From contig OY282610.1 in the NCBI GenBank assembly GCA_958298945.1, positions 23,584,233-23,648,232 on the forward strand: 64,000 nucleotides of DNA. Reading direction: 5' to 3'. Shown one piece after another: positions 47,595-59,885 of the stretch. The notes beneath the pieces are model-generated. The model was not told where the DNA came from. It saw nothing but the letters and a program-made list of their open reading frames with translations, and ran no database searches. This DNA comes from Atherix ibis (Eukaryota; Arthropoda; Insecta; Diptera; Athericidae). Position 1 is the stretch's first letter; every line of letters starts with the position of its first letter. A program made the translations under genes and the position numbers.

Positions 47595-49345
47595 GTTATT
47601 GCAACGAGTACAACTACCGACATCTGCTAGGAAAATTTTTACTTAATAATTGAAAGGGCAATTTTTATTTAACAATAGAAGTATAACTGATGGCATCTGT
47701 TGCGAAATTTAAATTTGAAAATCTGTTGCCAGCTATCGCTGATGCTGTACAAATAAATGTACAACTAACGACATCTGCAAGAGAAATTTTAACTTTATTT
47801 AATTTTAATAATTGAAAGTGCAATTTTTTACTTAATAATAGAAGTACAACTGGCGGCATCTGCAAGAGAAATTTTAACTTGAAAATCTATTGTCAGCTAT
47901 CGTTGGCGTTGTGTTATTATGCGTGCAACTAACGACATCTGCTAGGAAAATTTGGAACTGACAATCAACTATTAACTAACGACATCGGCTAAGAAAATTT
48001 TAGCCTCGTTGAGTGTGTACGAAAAACGACATCTGCATGGACAATTTCTAACCCGAAATCAACTGTCATCATTCGATGACGCCGACTACATCTGCTAAGA
48101 AAATATATACTTGAAAAAATACTCTTAGGTTTTATAAACGCTGTGTAATTTCAACGACAACTAACGACATCTGCCAGAGAAATTTTTACTTGAAAATCTA
48201 CTCTCAGCTATCGTTGACACTATGCCATTATATGAACAACTAACGACATCTGCGTGGAAAATTTCTAACTGAAAATCAGCTGTCATCATTCGTTGATGCC
48301 GACGACATCTTCTAGGAAATTTTCGAACTGACAATCAACTATTAACTATCGTTGATAGTATCTAATTAGGAATAAAACTAACGACATCGGCTAACAAAAT
48401 TTTAGCCTAGTTGAGTGTGTACGAAAAAAGACATTTGCATTAGAAATTTCTAACTGAAAATCAACTGTCATCATTCGTTGACGCCGACGACATCTGCTGG
48501 GAAAATTTATACTTAAAAAATTACTCTCAGCTTTTATTAACGCTGTGTAATTACAAGGACAACTAACGACATCTGCGTGGAAAATTTCTAACTGAAAATC
48601 AGCTGTCATCATTCGTTGATGCCGACGACATCTTCTAGGAAATTTTCGAACTGACAATCAACTATTAACTATCGTTGATAGTATCTAATTAGGAATAAAA
48701 CTAACGACATCGGCTAACAAAATTTTAGCCTAGTTGAGTGTGTACGAAAAAAAACATTTGCATTAGAAATTTCTAACTGAAAATCAACTGTCATCATTCG
48801 TTGACGCCGACGACATCTGCTGGGAAAATTTATACTTAAAAAATTACTCTCAGCTTTTATTAACGCTGTGTAATTACAAGGACAACTAAGGACACCTGCT
48901 GGGAAAATTTCTAACTGAAAATATACTCTCAACTATCGTTGGCACTATGCCATTATATGAACAACTAACGACATCTGCTGGGAAAATTTCTACTTGAAAA
49001 TATACTCTCAGCTTTTATTAACAACTAATGTCATCTGGCAGAGAAATTTTTACTTGAAAATCTACTCTCAGCTATCGTTGACACTATCCTATTATATGAA
49101 CAACTACCGACATCTGCTAGGCAAATTTCTAATTGAAAATCATCTGTCATCATTCGTTGACGCCGACGACATCTTGTAGGAAAATTTTTATTTCAAAATC
49201 TATTATCAGCTATCGTTGACGTTGTGCCATCATGCGTGCAACTACCGGCATCTGCTAGAAAAATTTCGAACTGAAAATCATCTGCCATCATTCGTTGACG
49301 CCATGTAATTACAATCACAACCAACGATATCTATCGGAAAAATTC
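47595..49345. repeat. Satellite with CATCTGCT core
   Basis: The phrase ACTAACGACATCTGCTAGGA (variants CGGCATCTGCAAG, CGACATCGGCTAA, CGACATCTTCTAGG) recurs roughly every 45-85 bp, about 25-30 times. Each is followed by AAAATTTCTAACTGAAAATC and often by CAGCTATCGTTGACGCT or TCATCATTCGTTGACGCC. Minus-strand frames at 48391-48657 and 48714-48932 are near-identical because they lie in duplicated units, not because they are genes. Confidence 0.9.
48236..48881. repeat. 323-bp near-identical tandem duplication inside the satellite
   Basis: CAACTAACGACATCTGCGTG at about 48237 and 48560, and AGGAATAAAACTAACGACAT at 48368 and 48691, are each 323 bp apart. I saw only one difference in the body (GAAAAAAGAC versus GAAAAAAAAC) before the second copy diverges near 48890. 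Surrounding monomers differ far more, so the duplication is recent. Confidence 0.93.
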
Positions 49346-51120
49346 CTTAACACCATTTAGAAGATTTTTAATTTAAATCGTAATAAAAATGAAATTTTTC
49401 TAATCGCATACGTTCTATTTTGAGAATTTTACTCTTGGTAATTTCGGAAAGGACTATTATTTTTTCTAAATATTTTTGATATAAAATATTTTGCGTCATT
49501 TTATTTAGAAATTTCATCAATTTTCTCATATCGTTTTTTTTGCCCGTATTTATTTATTTGTGTTTCTAGGAAAATTTTACTTTAGCCAAAAAAAAAAACC
49601 TACAATAAAATTGAAAATGATTTTAAATGTTTTGTATAAATTTTCCATATCTTACCTATATAGATACAAACAGGATATTAAGTGTGCATAATAAAAAAAA
49701 AAAAAACATTCTCTGGTCGATATTAAAGAAAACATGACGAGAGAATGTATGGCACAGACAAAAAACAAAATAGACAAGTATAAGGATACGCACTTAAAAT
49801 CTTATAAATAAACACATATCGTATCTTATTCGTATTTATTTAATAATGTAAAAAGGGTGCAGAGAAGGCAAAATGTACTGAGCCATAGCGATAGACATGG
49901 GCAAACAGGGGAGATAGGAAAGAATATAAAATCGATTAAATAACGATGGAGACTCACTTTTGATCATGCATTACATTGTAAGTGTACGTATAGAAGCATG
50001 AGTGTATAATCCATTGAGATGTAAATTGTTTTATTTCAAGCAACCCCTCCGCCCTTCCCTGTCCCATACTATACCGTTATACTATTATCATATCCTTGTC
50101 TCCAATTCTATTCCAATCCACCCCAATTCGCTTTTATAACATTTTCCATTTGCCGAGCTACTCCCCCCTTTTCCTGTCTCCACCAAAATATCTACTATTG
50201 TTCATGCCTTTTGTTTCATCCCTTATTTGATGATGTACGCTGGTACGAAGTTTTCCAACTCCCTTTCTTCGTTTCAGCCTATCGCTAAAAGAGACCCGTT
50301 TTGTCGTCGTCTTCCTTTTCGGTCCTTTTAAAAGAGAAAATGTGTCCCATATTATTCCAGGTTAATTGAATTTTTATATAAATTTTCTTACACTTCGTTT
50401 CGTTTTATTCATTTTTCCGGTATTTTACAATTTTGCATTTTTCCGTTATATGGCCTGTTGATTGAATTGCCATTTTTCCTTTTATTTCTTTTGTAATTCT
50501 TTCATATTTTACTCTTAATATTAAACATTCTATTTTTTATGTTCTATTTTCCTATTGAATATTAAATAAAGTTAATTTAGTGGATATTGAGTGAGAGCAG
50601 GCAATGGAAGCATTTTATTTTCTTTGTCAATTTTTGTTACTAGAAAAATATTTAGCTGGGAGGTCTTCGCTTATAGCAACGCTGATAAATCATTTATTTT
50701 TAGGGGGTGAACAACAACAAAAAAAAAATCACCAAAAAATACAGAACAAATGTTTTCTTCAAATTATGAATATTCAATTTATGCAATAATAAAATCCTCC
50801 CACATATTTCTAAATATGTGCATAAATTTGTAATATTTTTCAAAATTAAATGAAAGCTTTTGAACGGAATTCAAAATTGTATATAATTATTAACTTTTTC
50901 GTTTATGGCTCAGATCATTTTTGATTCGAATAAAATAAAAAATTTCTTTAAAAAATATTCAATTTGGTGAATATATAATTTTTATTTGAAGAAAAAAAAA
51001 CTAATCCTATGAAATTAGAAAAATGGCGAAGTCCTTTAGGGATTTTCGAAAATTATTGACAAACTTGATGGGACGCAGCACTTTTTATTGATTGTTTCAA
51101 AAAGCTTATTGAGCTCAAAA
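49346..51120. other. Non-coding stretch, nothing recognised
   Basis: AT-rich; the part 50040-50300 is less AT-rich but has no open frame or motif of note. Confidence 0.55.
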
Positions 51121-52520
51121 TCAATTTCTTTGGTCTTAAAATACTTATCTATTATTTATGGTCTCCAAAATTTATTTTATTATTGATGATCTAAAAAATC
51201 GTATCATTATTTTTAATCTCGAAAATCTAACCTTTTATATATGATCTCAGAAAAGGCCCTTTTGGACCATAAATCTTATTATACTATTTATGGTCTCAAA
51301 AATCTTATAATTTATTTGTGGTCTCAAAAACTGGTCTCAAAAACCATACCAATTATTTACGGTCTTAAATACCTTAACTTTTATTTAACGTCTCTAAAAC
51401 CTTACCTTGGACTTATGGTCTCAAAAACCTGCTAATTATGATCTCAAAAACCTTACCAATTATTTGAGGTATCAAAAAACATACTTACTATTTATTGTCT
51501 CAAAAATCTTACCGATCATTTATGGTCTCAAAAACCGTACTTTCTATTTATGGTCTCAAAAATCTTACCTGCTAATTATGGGCTCAAAAGTTTTACCAAT
51601 CATTTATGGTCTCAAAAATCTTACCTGCTAATTATAATCTCAAAAACCTTACCAATCATTTGAGGTGTCAAAAACCATACTTACTATTTATGGTCTCAAA
51701 AATCTTACCTGCCTTTTATGGTCTCAAAAATCTTACCTGCTAATTATAATCTCAAAAACCTTACCAATCATTTGAGGTGTCAAAAACCATACTTACTATT
51801 TATGGTCTCAAAAATCTTACCTGCCTTTTATGGTCTCAAAAATTTTACCTGCTAATTATCGTCTCGAAAATCTTACAAATCATTTGAGGTCTCAAAAACC
51901 ATACTTACTATTTATGGTCTCAAAAATCTTACCTGGCTCTTATGGTCTCAAAAATCTTCCCTGCCTATTATGGTCTCAAAAACCTTACCGACCATTTATG
52001 GTCTCAAAAACCATACTTACTATTTATGGTCTCAAAAATCTTACCTATCATTTATGGTCTCAAAAACCGTACTCTCTATTTATGGTCTCAAAAATCTTAC
52101 CTGCCTGTTACGGTCTCAAAAATATTACCTGCTAATTATGGTCTCAAAAATCTTACCTGCCTGTTACGGTCTCAAAAATCTTACAAATCATATATGGTCT
52201 CAAAAACCATACTTACTATTTATGGTCTCAAAAATCTTACCTGCCTGTTATGGTCTCAACAACCTCACCAGTCTCAAAAATTTTACTAATTTATGGTCTC
52301 AAAAACATACTTACTATTTATGGTCTCAAAAATCTTACCTGCCTGTTATGGTTTCAAAATTCTTACCTGCTAATTATGGTCTCAAAAATCTTACCAATCA
52401 TTTATGGTCTCAAAAACCATACTTACTATCCAAGGTCTTAAAAATCTAACCTTTTAGTTATGGTCTCAAAAACCTACCAATAATTTATGGTCTCATGAAC
52501 CTAACCGGTTATTTGTAGCC
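51121..52520. repeat. 28-bp minisatellite array
   Basis: About 45 copies of TTATGGTCTCAAAAATCTTACCTGCTAA-type units, 28 bp long, with the last third variable (ACTTACTAT, ACCAATCA, ACCTGCT). 28 is one more than a multiple of three and the unit has few stops, so overlapping frames open in all three phases (MVSKIL, YGLKNL, LWSQK). None is a gene. Ends decay gradually. Confidence 0.95.
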
Positions 52521-54469
52521 TTATAACCTTTTCCAATAATCTTAGCCATGTTTTCCGTTATTAATGAGCTCAGAGAGTGTATTGAGCATTCACTTCTCAT
52601 ATAGAGTCTCAAAATTGACTTGCTAAACATAGAATAATTATTTTTAGTCTAAAAAAACTTACTAAAAGCGTATTCCTTATTTATGGTCTAAAATTAAAAA
52701 AAAAAAATTTCATTATCCTTTTAAAGTCTTATTTCGAACGAACCTCATAGTTATGACCTCATAAGGATAACTTACTCCCTTTTCCCTTTTCTATGCAAAT
52801 TGTTTCTTCCTTAAGGATCCCTTCAACAAAAATAAAAGTACAAAACCCAAAGGACTTTTTATCTAAATTAACTGCCTCGTTTAGTAATTATGCTTTTGGT
52901 TTATAACTGGACAAAAAAAAACAATAAAAGATGAATTGGACGCCATTTTGGTTTTTTTGTTATTTTTTCTGGAGTTAATTTATTACTTTAATATTCCTTC
53001 AATTGAGCTTAGGATGTTATCAATCAAATCGTATCGAAATAGTAACAATCAATTTCAAAGTTTTTGTCTGTTTTTTTTTAAAGTATAGAATTAGACAAAT
53101 TTGGACACTTAAAAAACTATTTTCATTTCCATCTCAAATGGACTTTGTAATTGTTTGCAGAAAAAAACAAAAAAAAAAAAAAAGTAAATATTACCTTTTA
53201 TCACTAGTAAAAAAATGGTGGGGGTTTTTATTGTACGTTAAAAAATTAATAAAATCGACCAGATAACGTCAAAAATCCCCAAAAAATTGTTCAATTACGA
53301 CTTTTTAATCCACGTTTCCGTTTTGAAGAGGCCAAAAAAAAGAAGAAAAGAAATAATTTACAACCGATTTACATATTTATGGTAATTAAATAAGAATTTT
53401 CATCGTTTTCTCTTGTCTTTTTGCTTTTTAGGGTTGGTTTTTTTAGAGGAAGTTGTGCGTCCTCCAATTTAGGCGGAAGCTGAATTCACGTTTTTGTGAA
53501 CTCTTTACCCTAACAACAGATAAATTTTTTTTTACAAATACTATTAGAATTTTTGCCGAACTTTTATTCAGTTTTATTTTGGTTTCATTTTTTTTTGAAT
53601 AATAATTACAATCGCCGATTTACATATTTTCTCCATCAAATGTTCACAGTTGCTTATTATTTTTGAGTTATTTTCGTTAATCTTTTCGATTTTGAAAATT
53701 TTTTATTACATTTTTTGTGTATCTCTCCAACAATCGATACCATCTCTCTCTTGCCTGTACCGCCTCAAAAATCTATAATATTTTTTTTTATTAATAGATT
53801 AGCAACAGACTAATGGGGCCATATTTTAATTGGATTTTCTAATAGAATAACCAGAAATGAAGAAAAAAATTCTTCCTATTCAAAATAATCATTAGAAGAT
53901 GAAAAAGACAAAAACAACAAAAAAGAACAGGAGCATTTTTATTGTATGTACGTACAGAGAATATGTTTGCCAATTTGGATTAGTTTAAATGAAAATTTCG
54001 ATCAATTTTAATTGGAAAACAAACTTTTCATCAAATTCATTTACTTACAATACATTCGAACTATATGAGTTGGGAGCACAGGATTTGTTTGTGTGTGTAA
54101 AATTTCATCAAAAAATAAAAAAAAAAACTAAAATCAATTTTCTCTAATGGTAAATAGTTTTTTTGGTTGTCTTCATTTTCCGACAATTATTATTGAATTT
54201 TTTTTATAGAAGAAAAAAAAACTGACTATTAATTAAATATATTAAAAACGGAAAAGGCATTTAGACAGCTATTTTTATTATTAAACAGAATTTATTCTTG
54301 CAAAAAAGAAAGCTCAATAAAAATTCCTTAGTAGCAACCAGTTTAATAGCTGAATTAGGGAGACTTATTAGCTGAATGAAAATTTAGCAAATATGAGCAA
54401 AAAACTATCTTCTTTTTTTTATATATATATAATTTTTAGATTCAACAAAATTTCTATTTGACATTGCAG
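52521..54469. other. AT-rich non-coding stretch
   Basis: No gene recognised. Homopolymers are frequent, and a short AT run lies at 54420-54432. Confidence 0.55.
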
Positions 54470-57200
54470 AAAAGGAGAAAAAAAATTTTGAACAAAAAAT
54501 GCTGACTTTTATAAAGAAATAAACACGAATTCAAACGGCAAATGTTGATTGTGGATTTTCTTTTTCGATACTTTGCATAGAAAAAATATGCACTGACAAT
54601 GAGGATTTTTGAAAATTTCGAAAAAATCATCTTAAAAATATAGTGGAAAAAAATGCTGTCAGTAATTTTTTTTAAATAATTTTTAAGCATGCTGACAGCA
54701 AATTTCTGTTTATATTTTTCGGAAAATTTTTCTAGCACGACTTTCAAATGGCTTTTCAACAACTGAAGAAAGAAAAAATGCTGACATTAATTTTTTTAGA
54801 AGATATCATTTACAGTGAATTTCTTAAAACCATTTTACAAAAATGCTGACATTAGTTTTTCTTATATTAGTAAGCATTCTAACAATAAATTGTTGCTTAT
54901 TATTTTGAAAAATTGCTGCTGGTAAGATTTCTTCAATAATTTATACCCACCACTGTTGACATAATTTTTTTTTGAAGATTTTTAAAACAAATCTCATTTT
55001 TGAGTGGCTTTTTAAAAAAAAACTGCTGACAGTCAAATTTTTACGAGAAAAAATTCTTAAAAAATTGCTGACAGTGATTTTGTAAAATTATTTCGGCAAA
55101 AATGCTGACTTAAATTTTTTTAGAAGATTTCATTTACATTGATTTTCTTAAAATCACTTTTATAATGGTAAACATGCCTTCACTAAATCGCTGCTTATTT
55201 TTAAGAAAAAAAAATGCTGCTGGTAGGACTTTTAAAATACTTTTCAATAACTGATGGCATAGTTTTCTTTTTGAGGATTTTGAGAAAAATGACTAGAGTG
55301 ACATTTTTAAATGTATTTTAGAAACAAAAATGCTGACTGTAAATAAATTTTTGATAAGATATCATTTACAGTGATTCTATAAAAAATACGTCAGAAAAAA
55401 TGCTGACAGTAATTTTTTAGAATATTTCATTTAATTTTCGGCAAAAATGCTGCCATTTGTTTCTTAAAAAATATTTTCTAAATTTGTTCAGCATGCTGCC
55501 TACATTTTTGAGAAAAAATTCTGCTTTTTGAATGTCAAAATGCTGACATTGATTTTTTAAATCATTTTCTAAATATTCAGCATGCTGATAGTAAATTGCT
55601 ACTGGTATTTTTGCTGCTGGTAAGACTTTATAAATATTTTTTAACAAGTGCTAACATCATTTTCTTTGAAGATTTTTAAAAAAATGCGTAAAGTGGCGTT
55701 TTTAAAAAAATTTTATAAAAAATGCTGACAATAATTTTTTTATATTTCATTTAAAATGATTTCCTTCAAAATTTTCAGCTGTTAATATTTGTTTTTAATT
55801 CTGTAAATATTTTACAGCAACTGCTGACATTATTTTCTTTCTTAAGAAAAATGCCGATATCATTTCTTTAAAGATTTTATTTCTTAAAAATACATTTGAA
55901 AAAATTTGACATTGATTTGTTTAAAAAGTATTATTTTAATAATACCCAAGCTAACAATAAATTGCTGCTTACATTTTTGAAAAAAATACTGATTTCTAAA
56001 AAAATATTTCGAAAGAAATGCTGACATTGGTTTTTTTGAAGAAGTTTGTTTATTTACGAACTGCTGCCAATATATTTTTTTTTTAAATTGCTGAGAGTGA
56101 TTTATTTCTAAATATTAAATTAGCAGCGATTTTCTTAAAAAAATTTCGAAAAAACTTTGACGATAAAATTTTGTTAATATATTTTTGAAGAAACGCTGCC
56201 GGTACAATTTTCTTAATACTTTTAAAAAATGCTGACTATAAAATTGGAAATTTTTTGAATATTTTGAAAAAATGCTGACTGTGAATTATTTTAAAAAAAA
56301 ATAAACCAGCAAATTTCTGGGATTATATTTTTTTTTATTTTAAAATGCTGCCAGTAAGATTTCTTTAACATATTTTTAAAAAATGCTGACAGCATTTTTT
56401 AAAAAATTCCTTCAAAATATTTAGCAAAAATGCTACCATTTCTGACAATAAATTGCTGCTTACAGTTTTGAAAACAAATGCTGCTTTATGAAAAATATTT
56501 CGGAAGAAATGCTGACTTTTTATAATAATAAGCTTGCATATTTACAAACTGCTGTCGATATTTAGTTTTTTTAATTTCTGATAGTAAAAATATTTCGAAA
56601 AAATTTTTACGGTAAATTTCTGTTGATATTTTTTTTTAAAAAGCTGCCAGTAAAATTTTCTTATTTGAAAATTTTTTTTTGTATATTTTGTGAAAAGTTC
56701 ATAACATTGAATATTAAAAATTTAATTTATTGAGAAAAAAAACTATTCAACAAATTTCTGTTAATATTTTTAAAGAAACGCTGCCGGTACAATTTCCTTA
56801 ATAGTTTTAAAGAGATGCTGACTGTAAAATTGGAAATTTTTGCAATATTTTGAAAAAATGCTGACAGTGAATTATTTTTTTTTTAAATAGACCAGCAAAT
56901 TTCTAGGATTATATTTTTTTTTAAATGTTGCTGGTAAGATTCCTTTAACATATTTTGAAAAACTGCTGTGACATCATTTTTTCGACAACTGCTCAAGTTC
57001 AATTTTTCTTATTTTTGTTGTCTTCAGCTGTTATTTTGAACAAAAGCTGTTAGTGAATTTTATTTAAGTTCTTTTCAATTCCTTAACTTTTTATAATTAC
57101 CCAAAAATTAATAGTACTAATTATTTATCATCGAAAATGCTGACATCGAAATGAACTTTTCTGTACATTTTTAGGTTGGAAATGCTGGCAGCAAATTTTT
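54470..57200. repeat. Degenerate satellite with GCTGACAGT phrase
   Basis: AAAAATGCTGACAGT and variants (ATGCTGACATT, GCTGCTGGTAAG, GCTGCCAGT) recur several dozen times, 40-90 bp apart, separated by T-rich linkers such as TTTTTTAGAAGATTTCATTT. Partial higher-order copies exist: GAAACGCTGCCGGTACAATT occurs near 56190 and 56776, each followed by ATGCTGACTGTAAAATTGGA, about 585 bp apart. One outlying copy lies at about 63272. Confidence 0.85.
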
Positions 57201-58989
57201 TTAAAAACAAATAAAAGGAAAAAAATTAATTTTCAAAAATCATTTTTTCTTAAAGATCCAATTTTTCTTTCACATTATTGAAAGTTAAATTTTCCAAGTT
57301 TTCTTTTGATTATTAAATTCAAATTGAATTATTTCTGATTCTTTACGATTTGTGAGCTTCTGTCCATTTTATTTCGTATTTAAATATGAGAAGAAAAAAA
57401 TAAAGTTAAAAAGAAATTGATGAGGAGAAAATTCAGAGTGGATAACTGCACTATCTACCAGTGATGTTGCGTAATAATGTAGATTATCGAGGAGAATAAA
57501 GAGCAGAAAAAACGAGTTCTCTAATTGCACACACTACCAACATCCATAAATATGGGACGCATTCATAACATAAAATGTAGGCTTTATGGTAATTCACATT
57601 TCAATAATACTATCCTCACTTGACTTTTATTTATGGTATTACAAGTACATTGCGAACAGGAGTGGAAAAAAATTGTAATTATTTCGTTTATGTTCTGAAT
57701 TCCATTTTCGTGGCGCATTTATTTTTTGTGGTTTTTTTCCTCTCTACTAAATGAGTCTGTAACCGTACATGGAATAATGAAACACTCTGAAAATTTCTAT
57801 ATATTATTTTGCCAGAATTTCTCAAATCATTTGCATAAATGTGGAAGTGACAAAAAATGTGCGTCATTTGTTTTTTTAATCAAATTAAAGCGAACTTTCG
57901 AAAGAATATGTGAGAGGTGAAAATTGTGCAAATATTAATGGCACCCGCACCATCAGTTGTCACCTGAGAAATTGTTGATGACATTCGCACGTCACGTCTA
58001 TCTGCTTTAACCATAGATGTCTCTGATATCGTTACTCTTGTCAAATACCGTCGCGAGCACATGTGTGGCGGATGTCAAAGCCCCTGTCGTTTTATCAAAT
58101 TCATTCATCTTGTCTATTTTTATCACTCATCATATCACAAAGACACAATATACACAATGTATGCCAGAATAAATAAGTAAATTATTATTATTTTTTTTAA
58201 AACTTGACTTTTGAAACTATTTTCTTATTAATTTTTCTATTTTTATAAATTTCATCCCCATTTCTGTCTGTATTCAAGTTCTGATTTAATATATCTTTCC
58301 ACCTCTTCGGCGCTTTATTTTTTCTAATATTGAAAGTCTTCAATGGACTTTGGCTTAATGGATTTTCGTATTTCGTAAGATAAAGTGATTTTGAATAAAA
58401 TCGCATCAAGTAAGAATTTCAGATTTTCTTAAAAAGATTGGATTCAGTAAGGTTTAAATTATTCCAAGTACTTTGTTTTTGCTAAGGACGAAAGCTGACG
58501 CCTTAGATTCTATTGTAACTAAAATACTGAATGTATTTCTAGCATAAGTCCTTAGATACTTGTGTTAAAGTAAATTCTTTTGACTTCTTAGAATTTTTGT
58601 TTTAAAACCGAAACCTGCTCGCATTAATATCAAATCGATTACGTTTTGGGCGGGTTATGAAAGGAAGTGCACTTCGTCCTAATACGAAAATATTTTTTTA
58701 CCAGTTACTATAGAAACTTTCGAGAGTTTTATTTTAAATTCATTACGAATTATGGAATTTTAGAATGACACTGCCGAGTAGTTAATCGCTGTCACGCCTG
58801 GGGAATCTATTGGGCATTATATTCCATAATATAAGAAACGACAATTTCTCGTAGTTAAACCATATCTGAAGGTAAATATTGTTACGATCTCACGCAGATT
58901 CGGGGGATAAAGCAAATGACTTTTTCGGTATATCCATTGAGTCTCAATCAACTCTCCAATTTATTTCAATTTTTTTTAGCAATTCATCT
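57201..58989. other. Non-coding stretch, nothing firmly recognised
   Basis: Mostly AT-rich. A GC-richer patch at about 57940-58085 contains a plus-strand frame ending VKYRREHMCGGC, faintly like the start of a trypsin-like protease domain, but too short and broken to call. Confidence 0.45.
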
Positions 58990-59885
58990 TCTGTGAGCAT
59001 TGTTTCCCTTCTCCGAACACTATTCGGTCACCTCTGCCAAGCCTATCTTACTGCAAACTTTGTCTGGACCCTTTATCCGCTCACGTCCTCCGAGCACTAT
59101 ATCCGCTCACCTCCTCTAAGCACCATTTTTGGTCACGTCTGCCGAGCAATATTTCTGCTCACCTCCAAGCAATATTTTTGCTCACCTTCTCCGAGCACTA
59201 TATTCGCTGACCTCCTCCGAGCACTATGTCCGCTCGCCTCATCTAAGTACTTTGTCTGCCCAATTCTACCAGAGATTTTTGCTCACCTTCTCCGAGTACT
59301 ATATCGCTCTCCTCCTCCAAGCACTATTTTGTGCCTCCTGCGAAGATGACATTCGCTCACCTCCTCCGAGTTCGATGCATGCTAACATACACCGAGCACT
59401 ATATTCGCTCACCTCCTCCGAGCATTATTTTTGCTCACCTCCGAGCTCGATTCTCGCTATCCTCCACTGAGCAGTATATACGCTCACCTCGTCTAAGCAC
59501 TAGTTTTGCTTACCTCCTCCGCGCACTGTTTTTGCTTACCTCCTCCGAGGACGACATCCTCTAAACGCTATTTTTCTTCCCCCTTCCAAGCACGATTTTA
59601 GTTAACCTCCACTGAGCCCTATATCCGCTTACCTACTCCGAGGACGACATCCTCTCATATCCACTAAACACTACTTTTCTTCCCCCTCCCAAGCACTATT
59701 TTTACTCACTTCTTCCGGGCACAATTCTCGTTAACCTCCTCCGCGCACTATATCCGCTCACCTCGACCAAGCACTATTTTTGCTCACCTCCTCCGAGCCC
59801 TTTATCCGCTCACGTCCTCCGAGATGAACATCCGCTCACCCCCTCCAAGCACTATCCTCGCCTACCTCCTCCGAAGATCTGTCAA
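58990..59885. repeat. 26-bp minisatellite array, GC-richer than surroundings
   Basis: About 30 copies of GCTCACCTCCTCCGAGCACTATATCC-type units, 26 bp long (TTTTT often replaces ATATCC). The unit lacks stops in plus-strand frames and 78 bp equals three units, so long overlapping Ser/Pro/Leu-rich frames arise (LTSSEHYIRSPPPSTIFAHL). These are not genes. The array is pyrimidine-rich on the + strand and stands out sharply from AT-rich flanks. Confidence 0.95.

Noticed and set aside
48391..48932. Two near-identical minus-strand frames suggesting a duplicated small gene
   Set aside because: Their identity comes from the 323-bp satellite duplication; no domain or start context.
51970..52449. 159-codon frame with MVSK/YGLK/LWSQK repeats
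   Set aside because: It lies wholly in the 28-bp minisatellite and overlaps equally open frames in other phases.
58879..59349. 156-codon Ser/Pro/Leu-rich frame
   Set aside because: It lies mostly within the 26-bp minisatellite; overlapping frames have the same composition.
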